16,329 nucleotides of DNA from Batrachochytrium dendrobatidis JAM81. Its lineage: Eukaryota; Chytridiomycota; Chytridiomycetes; Rhizophydiales. This document shows, in pieces, positions 7,923 to 16,329 of this stretch. A program made the position numbers and the translations under genes. Within the stretch, counting starts at the first letter, position 1; each line of letters begins with the position of its first letter. Under the pieces are notes generated by a model. That model searched no databases. It was not told the origin of the DNA and saw nothing but the letters and a program-made list of their open reading frames with translations. The stretch spans positions 1-16,329 of the forward strand of contig NW_006281128.1 of assembly GCF_000203795.2 (NCBI RefSeq). Direction: 5' to 3'.

Positions 7923-10508
7923 ATTGGATCTACATGCATTATATCTGATTATTCCAGTCTTGTTGACACGATATCATATTGTACATTGACACTTGTATTT
8001 CCAATACAACACAATACAGTTGATTATATATTGCATAGTTGTACACATTGATGATGCTGACATGCATGTGTGTATCGTGTCGATATGATATTGCTTGACA
8101 TGTCGTATTGACATATTCCATGCAACACTAATACCAACAATAGTCATGTGTACAATATCAATATGTTGCACAACAGTCATTCAAACAGGTTGGAGCATGC
8201 CACATTGCAGCAATGTAATCAAATTGGTACAACACATGTCAACATAAATGTACTGTAGTGTAGTGTAGTATACACTAGTAGTAATGATTCAACTAACGAC
8301 ATGATCATGTCCATGTTCATGATTATGGGGACATACAGCATTACAATGATGGGTCAGCAACAATGTGATGGAGTTGGATGCGTAATATCAAACCCATGTC
8401 CGAAATACGTGATGTAACAACAACTTGCAGTCATATTGATGTAAATGGACCACTAAATAACAGTGTTGGTGTGTGATAAACAGTTGCATTACTGACATGT
8501 GTCATGATTGTTGCTGAACTAGATTGCGATCGTATCCGTGATTCAGAATACAACAGAAACAACAAATGCCGGTTCAAGACTATTTCAGTTCAAAATCATA
8601 GTTTGTGTGCATCATATCATTGACACTGTTTATAATAATTCATAATGTATATTGAGTCAACAGTCAATGTCAAGTACAAAACTACAACCAATATTCAGCA
8701 TTGTTTATTCCAAACCAACAGTCAATTACTGCAAGATAGTGTTCAACTCTACATGAATGCGATTGTATACCATTTTGGTTTCAGCTGTAAATTTGAGCCA
8801 TTTCGACTTGTCCAAATTTTGCTTGTAATCTGTGCGATTTGTTGCGGATTCAGTACAAAGGTGAACAAATCTGATATTTCTACTCGAGATACTGGAGTGT
8901 CTTGATTGAATGCACTTTAACAAAACAGTCAATACTATGCTGTTTTGTTGGATCACATCAATTGATATACTCTTGGATACTTGTGGCTAGTTTACTGTGT
9001 TGTATTTGTTAGACATTGATTGTAATCTAGTTGGGTGTCACGGATAGCAACAATCGACATAACAGTGGACACTATTGGACATGTACACTGCAATGTGACT
9101 GTCAGCAACCATCACCATCAGTGTGTATCATGTGTTTAAAAGTACTCGCATGCATTGGATTCAACACCACGTTTGTGATTGGGTTTGATCTGGATTGTAT
9201 TGGTGGTGTTGTTTTGCATATATCAGTAGATTGTGTGCTGATTTGAATGACATGATCATCCATTGTGATTCATGTACACGATGACAATCTGACCTGTTGA
9301 CACGGCCAGTTTGTTGAACGACCTGCCAATCTCCAATTCAATTATAGTACAATGTCACTCATTCGATGTATCAACGACAGATTTCCGAGTTTGATGTTGA
9401 TCATGTTGTGACACAATCAGCAGTGTTTGACGTATACAGTCTAGATTAACCTAAAATGACTGTGCAGTCATACCAATGGAAAAGTCATGGTTTTGAAATA
9501 CTGCAACAACAGGTTGTTTGATGCTGTTGTGTCCGAATGATCCAAAACATGACCAATTGGACAATCAGTCAAGTATTTGGTATACAGTAGCAGTATATGC
9601 TGTAGTAATGGATTGTAAATGTGATGATAACTATCCATAATCAGGGGGACACTACCTGATTATTAGATATATCACCGCAATTGGAGATGAACACAACATA
9701 CTACTGAGGTTGATTTTCCACCAACAGCAATGCTTGTATATTGATCGATTCCATGGTGTATTTGGCGTTTTCTGAATATCCATTTCAAAAGTGCTGATTG
9801 TCACCCTTGAAGCTGCCGTTGTTATAAAATAACAGTCATGTATCAGATTCAAAACACTTTCATCAAACTGATCGATGCAATGCATTGCAACATTGACAAG
9901 ATATGCGATCGTGTGTTTGATTATTTTGTGATCCAAGAGTGTCAATATTCAATCACTTACAATTCTGATTGTGGTGGAATGATTGACTCTACATGTTGAA
10001 CCCTTTCTATTGTCCTGGTGTTTGGAATGACGATCGGTCATCATGTGTTGTTGTTTAATCCAGACTATTGGCTGGTTATTACTTTGAACATGTCAGAATT
10101 GACAGACGTTACACTGGTAGCATCTACTTTTGCCTGTAAAAATACAAATCACTTGTTGCGGAACATGTTTGGATCTTGGCAACTATGTCTGTTGTTGAAT
10201 GGAGTGAATGCATTCATGCATCTGTCTTGCTATCGTCAGTATTTCCAAGTTTAGCATCAATTCAGTTTTGTGCAAACCCATCAATATACACAAATGGAGT
10301 TGTGTATGCAATGCAATGCAAGAATATTTATAATGACGACTGAATTCCTATGTTTTGAAACAAGTTCTATTTGCAATTACGAATCATGATGATAAAATTG
10401 ATCATTGAGCTCATATTCAAGGTTCCGTGTTTGGTGTTGGTTGCATATGGCTAATCAAAGTTATTTGATTTTGAAAATCCAATCTGTATATCAATTTCAT
10501 CTTGAAAC
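7923..10508. other. Gene-poor spacer with scattered decayed coding-like pieces
   Basis: About 2.6 kb without an intact gene. It is dominated by TTGATT/CAATCA-type words and TG/CA dinucleotides. Protein-like fragments on the minus strand (for example NLDKSKWLKFTAETKMVYN near 8850-8790 and TTPPIQSRSNPITNV near 9210-9170) are broken by stops and not recognisable. Small symmetric elements are a TAGTGTA-GTA-TACACTA hairpin (8261-8277) and a 14-bp palindrome GACATGATCATGTC (8298-8311). No tRNA or rRNA seen. Confidence 0.55.
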
Positions 10509-10514
10509 TTTATT
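10509..10514 (-). terminator. Poly(A) signal AATAAA overlapping the stop codon of the second Crinkler-type gene
   Basis: On the minus strand the last codon and stop read CAA TAA followed by AG, so AATAAA contains the TAA stop (10510-10512). If used, the stop codon would sit within the poly(A) signal and the 3' untranslated region would be very short. Confidence 0.4.
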
Positions 10515-12740
10515 GAAGGTTATTTCCAACTGAATTTAAAAAATCCCAAACACCGTTGCCAATTTTGTCAAAAAACTGAGGCGAGTTTTGACTATTGATG
10601 ATTCTCATACCTTGAGCGTCAACGGAGTTCTTTTCAGCAGTATGAATAACCAGAGTCTGTTGCAATGAGTAGCCTGATTTGTGTAGTTTCAACAAAGTGC
10701 TAAGAAGGTGAGTTCGTTTTTCTTCAAACCCTTTCAACACTCCACCGCCATTACGTTTGCAATAAAAGCGTTCAGGATCTGTAGTATTGTAAGCGTTTGC
10801 AGCTTCTTGTTTTGACATTCTCTCGACAAATTTGATTTGGACAATGTATACAGTCTTTGTATTGGCACACTTGTAGATGATATCTGGTCCACACATATGA
10901 TCGGGAAAGTATACTTGACTTGAATCACCAAATAGTAAATAGCCGAATGCAGAATCTCGGGATGCCTTGATACTATTGGCAGCATCAGAACCAGAATGGT
11001 TGGCTACTAAAGCAAACGCAACCAAGTATTCCGCCAAATAGCCAACCGTTTGAGGGTTAGGGCTAGGATACGAGCCAATTCTTTGGTATAAACTTTTGAC
11101 AGTGTGTGCAAAGGGCAAAAAGTAGCAAAGACACTCGATTACGGCCAACTCTTGAATTTCAATGGAAGATATAGTTCCATCGACAGTCTGACCAAATCCC
11201 AAACCGTAACGTATTGCATTAGCAGCGTCATTTCCAGTTACATTAAGTTGCATTTTCCCCTCCCAAATGGCATCAAGAAATGCGTCGCGAATGGGTCCTG
11301 ACAGGTTATCACCAGCAATGACTGTCAAATGAACGAATGCCTTCATCAAGGTCATTTTTCAAGAATCTAAGCGGGAAAATCTGGCCATCAACATTAGATA
11401 TCCCAGTGATAAATTTGCCAATCGCAGCGTCAATATCATTTGATTCCATATATGTGCCCAGAATATACGATATGAAACATGGTCTTCCATGACATAATTC
11501 AAAGTCTGAAATTCTTGATACAATAGCATCCAGTTGATCGACTTGATGGTCTTGTAAAAATTGTCTAGCATACTGTTCGACCTCGAGCTTTGTCAGAGAA
11601 TGGAAATCTGATACAACTACACAATCTGTGATTTGATCATCCTTCATAGCACTGAACTCCACTAGCTCTTTGATGAGTTCAAAGTCAATACTGGTGGCAG
11701 ACAGTAGGCAATGAGGAAATACTCCCATCATTTTGGAATGGTATACAAATGGAGTGAAAAAGGGACGAAAGTTTCTACTTTCTGGTTGAAAATGAAAACG
11801 ACGACCTCGTGCAAGATTTCGGACTCCATCAATGGCAATAAAAGGAAACGGGTTTATAATGGCAGTTGGGGAAAGTCCAGGTTCTTTTACAAGGGTCGTA
11901 AAAAGACGCTCAAACAAGTCAACTCCAAAGAATGCGATAGGATGGAGTTGAGCCAGAAGAATTTGCCAAGGTTCCTTGAATCCCTTGCTTATCAAGTAAT
12001 TGCAAACAGAAACCCGAACGAAATACAACAGTTGGATAGCATGTTCAGTGAGTTCAGGCTGATAGTTACTCTCGCAATACACCTGGCATTGATACATGTC
12101 TTTAGAACCAAAGTCATCTTGAAAGCTCTTGCAAACAAAGTAGTACCCAAAGTTTGAATAAAGCAACTCTAGAAACATCCTTGTTTTTCCTGCACCAGAA
12201 ACAGCAAAAAACAGTTTGATATTATCGACATTGTCAATTTGATAATTGGTTACTCTCCTATCAAGACGGTGTTCCAAGCAATTGTCGTTAAATACGGCGT
12301 TATTTGGAAACCTTGAAACGTTGACAATCCTTTCCAGATGATATATCAAATACTTGAAAGCGTCATTTGGTTTTCGCAATTTCAAATTATTGGCTTTAAT
12401 GAATTCTTGGTCAGCTCGACTCTGTACAGTATCTTTGATAGGGACGGTCAACATTCACATCATTCTTGGATTTAATAGTCAGTGGACTGTCGTAACAACC
12501 AAAAGGATATTGGATAGAGGTCAGAAACCCATATCGAGCAATGGCTGGACCATACACCTCAAAATGAAGAGTGAGTTCGTCAACAGAAATAGCGTCAAGG
12601 AGGGGAGTGGCAGCAGTCTTGTAAGCTGAAATCAAATGAGAAACAGTAATCAGAGGTAGAGTTCCTTGTGGTACTCTTCCGTGAGCTGTATCGATAAGCA
12701 CTGGAGAGTTGTTCTTGTATTGAAGATAAAATTTGGTCAT
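10510..12740 (-). pseudogene. Crinkler/RHS-type effector (N-terminal domain, P-loop NTPase, PD-(D/E)XK-like nuclease) with two frame breaks
   Basis: Three overlapping minus-strand frames make one effector-like gene. Frame 1 (ATG at 12740, to about 12450) gives a small beta-rich N-terminal domain starting MTKFYLQYKNNSPVLIDTAH. Frame 2 (to about 11335) holds the NTPase: AVSGAGKT P-loop (residues 84-91 of that frame), Walker B-like FPFIAIDG (203-210), sensor-like PHCLLSATS (247-255) and HGRPCF (322-327). Frame 3 (to 10510) holds the nuclease: GPDIIY (156-161) and VYIVQIKF (169-176), that is D...QxK. The breaks lie at about 12440-12455 and 11331-11341; both shift the frame by +1. The flanking frames overlap and no plausible intron bridges them, so indels are likely. 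Apart from the breaks the domains look well kept, which suggests recent inactivation, an inactive allele, or sequence error. Relatives are host-directed effectors; activity of this copy is not shown. Confidence 0.82.
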
Positions 12741-12753
12741 TTTTGAGTTTGTT

Positions 12754-12778
12754 GAAAGAAAAGAAAAGAAAAAAAGAA
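12754..12778 (-). promoter_or_regulatory. 25-nt pyrimidine tract upstream of the effector start
   Basis: The minus strand is pure C/T over 25 bases, ending 13 bases before the ATG at 12740. Pyrimidine tracts next to fungal start codons often mark strong core promoters or transcription starts. That role is inferred here. Confidence 0.45.
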
Positions 12779-12782
12779 CAAA

Positions 12783-12827
12783 TGTGAATTTGTCTCACAT
12801 TCAAAATTTAAGTGAGACAAATTCACA
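12783..12827. repeat. Perfect 16-bp inverted repeat with 13-nt spacer
   Basis: Arm TGTGAATTTGTCTCAC (12783-12798) is exactly complementary to GTGAGACAAATTCACA (12812-12827), separated by 13 AT-rich bases. It sits 43-87 bases upstream of the Crinkler-type start at 12740, just beyond the pyrimidine tract. It could be a regulator-binding site, a hairpin in a long leader, or a tiny hairpin insertion. Confidence 0.8.
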
Positions 12828-14712
12828 CACTTTGAAGTGTTTAAACATTTGTCATGTGTTCAATATAATGACTCGAGTCTTTTATTCAACATTTTAATAT
12901 TTAATTATTGTTAATCAGTCAATTGTTGGATTGGTAAATATGTTACAAAACATGCATTTATATGCTGAATCTGACAAGTGGATGTGGATTGTTCCAATCA
13001 ACAATTGGATTGGATCGACTGCAATATTGTCATTGATTGCAGTTACTGTTGACCAATACATTGTAATACATTGACAGTCTCGACATCAACATTGTCATTC
13101 ATGTCAAGTTGTGTGTAGTTGCTAATATTACACCACAACAATACTGTGCCAACTTTCGAGTCCTGTGATACACTGTTTTAACTATGATCGGATCGATGTT
13201 GATCACTTGTCAATACACGGACCAGTTGTATAATCGTACAACTGTTGGTTAACCAATGTTTGACTGTCGATATTTGAATCATGAATATTGTCCAACATAA
13301 TCGTCACTAACATTGTCGTTGTCGTTTGATTGCCTTGTTCTATGAATAATCATTGCAATATCATTTGTTCAGTTGTTGTTGGTTTATTGAAACCATGTCA
13401 CAATTCTTGATATATTGCACGTAATCTTGTAATTGTTGGTGTTGTCTGTAGTGATTCTGTCAATGTATACGAATGACACTTGTTGCTAATTGGTAGTTGT
13501 TTATGATTAATACACAACCGATCGGGTTTGGTGACCATTCTATGCACATATATATTTGACATTATATTGGACTGTTATGTTGTTTGATCCAATAGTAGTA
13601 TATGTCAGTCATACTATAATACTACATGTTTGTTGCAATATCCATACAACCTATATCCAAAACTGCACAAACACTGTCATTCAAGATTGATGAGTATGCA
13701 ATCACAAATGAATCCAACGCATTTTTGCTGTATATAGTTGTATCAAATGTCGTGTTTGTTGGCTTGTCTGTTGACTTGACTAGATCTGATATTACACGGG
13801 CTATTCAACAATTGTATTGAATTCCGGTTAGTATCGAGTCATTTGAGTCGTTCGAGTAGTCAAGTTGCTTGGTTTGCAATGTGTTGTGTCCAGGAATCAC
13901 TTGCAATCAAACCATCACCAAACCACAAGCTAACAACACCAAATGATATATGACTGGTTATATTAACACATTGTAAACACTCGACGAATTAACCATGAAT
14001 CAGGTTTAATCATCAATCGCAAATATTGTCAAGCGTGTATTCCTGGTTTAGTTGATGATGATCCGAGTATGTGGTATTCGTCACAGTTTGATTTGGTCCA
14101 AACAGGTTTTGTAATGGTTTCAACAATGTCTGATGAATGACATGCTACAATCGCAGTCTATTGATATTACCGCATGATACAACTATTTGGTTGACCAAAC
14201 GACTCGAATGTTGATGGATTATTATGCCAATCGACTGGTTTGATCCGATATCATCACACTTGATATGCCAACACATGCGACATATGATGGAGTGATGGAA
14301 ATACTCGAAATACACAAAACACAACTCTTGCAGCAGTGTATGAAACTATCAAGCATGGTATGACATGACATGAAGGGTGTAGATTAGACTTGATAACAAT
14401 GTGTACGATTTGTACTTTTAAATTCTGAAATAGCAGCTCTGTTCCAACATCACATTGATTGTAAATGTCAAGATTGTTAACCTTGTACAAATGACCATTT
14501 CACATGCAACTTTAGCCTGATATTGAGTATTTTCAAATGAATGCAAGCTTGCAACACTCGTTTGACTCGTTTGGTTTGGATTCTGGTTGATATTTACGAT
14601 ATCGATGCAAAGTTACATTCCAGAATGAACGTGTATAATCTGATGTGGTCAATCGTTTGGTTTCATTGTTATCGGTCATTGACACCAGTGATTGTGTTGA
14701 TTGCAAATAGTA
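12828..14712. other. Gene-poor spacer, no credible gene
   Basis: About 1.9 kb of the same word-repetitive, TG/CA-rich sequence as the other spacers. Open frames at 13626-13820 (plus, 64 codons) and 14533-14781 (minus, 82 codons) show no recognisable domain. The second abuts and overlaps the start of repeat copy B. Nothing else supported. Confidence 0.55.
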
Positions 14713-15463
14713 GTCCAAGTAATCATGCATAAACAAACACCTGATAGTCACTGATAAACTGATGGTATCCAATGTATACATGACACATTGTATAGTTACA
14801 TTTAATTGCCAGCAATGTGTGATTGGATTACTCGAGTCATCAAGCAGTTTTCAAACAGTTTTCAAGAACAATCAAGTCATGTCCAATAAACTGTCTGATG
14901 TGCAGGTGATTTGGCATTGGTCCGTTGGTCCATTAGTACGATTGTTGGTTGGCAACTCGGACTTGTAAATGACAATTGATTCTTGATTGTTGCATTGGTG
15001 TCCATATGTGTCCATATGTGACTCATTGTATACGGAACAGGACTGACAAGTGTGTCTGAATTGATGACAAATGATACAGCCTATCCAATAAAAAGTAATA
15101 CATTGATCGTGTCTGCGTGGAAATAAGCTTCATAACTTCCACTTCTGAATGTATGAGAATCAACATTCAAACAACGAATACATTCAATGACTCTTGCAAA
15201 TGCATTGATAGAGTGTTGTTGAATAGTTCGAGTTCTTCTTCCAGAGCAGTGTCACTGAGAGTAGCAACTTGTCTTATCCATGCAATGAGTTGTATAGACA
15301 TTACAATTGTAATTACTTGGTTTTGTGCCTGGTCAATATATTGAAAAGTCCCCCGACATGTAAACAGAAGAGTTTGTATATTGTTTCAAGCTTTCATAAG
15401 AACTTCAACTGTTGCCTTGAGGTCCTGGACATATTATTGTAAATCGTTTTCAAATCTCATCTT
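14713..15463. repeat. Long direct repeat, copy B
   Basis: Collinear with copy A (4801-5535), starting at the shared word GTCCAAG. The core is nearly identical. The distal segment (15395-15463) is homologous but more diverged. Copy B stops where copy A continues into the coding relic, so on the minus strand B looks like a 5'-truncated copy with the same 3' end. A minus-strand frame here stays open for about 70 codons (ending LSMHLQESLNVFVV) and contains a 3-base in-frame insertion relative to A. Confidence 0.85.
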
Positions 15464-15559
15464 AAGGGAATTGTTCACTCGTGTCAGGAAATAGAATTGC
15501 TGGTGCATTATTGAGCACAATAATTATAGGAATCTGTTAATAAAATGGCAATATTTAAT

Positions 15560-16329
15560 TTAATTTTCTACAGTAGGATAAAGAATTTTTACAGCGTATT
15601 GGTCGATATCTTGAGGTGTTTTCTTGGTAAAAGAGTGGTAATACAGTGGAGGAAGTAACCAATACAACTTCTCGGCACCATCTCCAAGCATCTCTAAATC
15701 TTCTTCGGCACCGCCTTTGATATCATGTTTCTTGCCAACAGTCATTTGAAATGCACCAATTCCAGGAATCCAAGCATCAATTGCTGCATAGTTTTTAGTT
15801 TTTGGCACATATAGCTGATCTTGAGTCTGACCTAGTAAAACTCTATCAACAACTAGTTTCACTGAAGATGGAATGGTAAGAGTCGTTTCTTCAGGCTTGG
15901 ATTTCTCATTTCCATGCACCAACTTGTGGCTGTCAAACATCTCCGTTCTCCAGCATTTCAAAAGCATACGGTTCAAAAATATATCCACACAGTGCAGCAG
16001 TAAGAGGGCTTCCTTCACACGATGCCAAGAGTTCCGCCATCTTGCGTTTCGCTTCTGTTCCTTTGATTTGAACAATGATATCCAAGGCTGTTTGAGACGC
16101 AAAGGTAACAGATGGTTCTGTGAATGGGTCAACAGATGTCATGTGAACCAAAGAATGGACAACTTGGGACTTGTCTGTAATAGTCGAGTTCAAGCCAATT
16201 ATCTTGATGCAATCATCGAGGTCGCATTGCCTACATGCTGCTTGAAGTAGCTTTGTTGGATCATACTGCTTATCTTCCAAAACATGTCGAGGTATTCCAC
16301 CAAGAATTTGAAGCGATCACGCCAGTCAA
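15560..16329 (-). pseudogene. Crinkler/RHS-type effector, C-terminal half, frame-broken and cut by the window edge
   Basis: Three minus-strand frames read collinearly. At the edge DWRDRFKF appears in one frame. The next carries ILGGIPRHVLED (arginine motif of the NTPase, about 16302-16267) and continues through LDDCIKIIGLNSTIT and SCEGSPLTAALCGYIFEPYA to a TGA at 15933-15935. The third carries the nuclease: LYVPKTKNYAAIDAWIPG, then FQMTVGKKHDIK, a D...Q-x-x-x-x-K pattern of the PD-(D/E)XK-like domain typical of fungal Crinkler and trypanosome RHS proteins, ending KILYPTVEN at 15560. Breaks lie at about 16300-16310 and 15940-15951, the latter at an imperfect 7-nt tandem (GGAGAAC, GGAGATG). The P-loop and N-terminus should lie beyond the right edge. 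Probably a pseudogene. Confidence 0.78.

Noticed and set aside
8261..8311. Short hairpin and 14-bp palindrome as regulatory sites
   Set aside because: No gene lies close by, and short symmetric words are frequent in these CA/TG-rich spacers.
9100..9150. Minus-strand fragment reading FKHMIHTDGDG, reminiscent of a TDG motif seen in some TnpB/Fanzor proteins
   Set aside because: Too short, followed at once by a stop, and no convincing RuvC-like or zinc-finger motifs downstream on the same strand; treated as chance.
11047..11070. GAGGGTTAGGG, telomere-like sequence
   Set aside because: Fewer than two full TTAGGG units and inside effector coding sequence.
11300..11361. Intron joining the NTPase and nuclease frames of the second Crinkler gene
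   Set aside because: The two frames overlap by about 50 bases, both being open through the junction, and protein content appears continuous, so a one-base-type indel fits better than splicing.
11711..12157. 148-codon plus-strand open frame
   Set aside because: Antisense shadow of the P-loop NTPase region, which has Walker motifs on the minus strand.
1..16329. tRNA, rRNA, CRISPR arrays, bacterial-type operons
   Set aside because: No cloverleaf-compatible A/B boxes, rRNA words or regularly spaced repeats were seen by eye, and the gene signals are eukaryotic. A tRNAscan or Rfam run would be decisive.

Overview
The window looks like a fungal nuclear segment, most likely from a chytrid of the genus Batrachochytrium (B. 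dendrobatidis is my best guess). The basis is the combination of (i) short secreted proteins with a near-constant signal peptide ending in SVTTA, a conserved CDP motif and helical/coiled-coil bodies, and (ii) several Crinkler/RHS-type effector genes, NTPase plus PD-(D/E)XK-like nuclease, which are expanded in that lineage. Gene signals are eukaryotic (TATA boxes, AATAAA signals, no operons). The species call is inference from family knowledge and was not searched.

Layout, left to right: a secreted-protein gene on the minus strand cut by the left edge (1-536); its promoter (537-755); a gene-poor stretch; a frame-broken Crinkler-type gene on the minus strand (2543-about 4350); an AT-rich spacer; copy A of a long direct repeat (4801-5535) running into a decayed, unidentified minus-strand coding relic (to about 6460); a promoter block (6795-7012) homologous to that of the first gene, driving an intact secreted-protein paralogue on the plus strand (7013-7840); 2.6 kb of gene-poor DNA; a second Crinkler-type gene on the minus strand (10510-12740), with a clear Walker A and nuclease motif but two frame breaks; a perfect 16-bp inverted repeat just upstream of it; another gene-poor stretch; copy B of the long repeat (14713-15463); and the 3' part of a third Crinkler/RHS-type gene on the minus strand (15560 to the right edge), also frame-broken.

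The window reads as a fast-evolving effector compartment. Two secreted paralogues share a duplicated promoter and leader and face away from each other. Three Crinkler-type genes from three different nuclease sub-lineages are all interrupted by short frame-changing lesions, at least one of them an exact 7-bp tandem duplication. A long direct repeat flanks about 9.2 kb that contains the intact secreted gene and the best-preserved Crinkler gene. I found no new multi-gene system. The most interesting items are the conserved promoter palindrome and 24-nt leader, the hairpin upstream of the second Crinkler gene, and the pattern of frame breaks.
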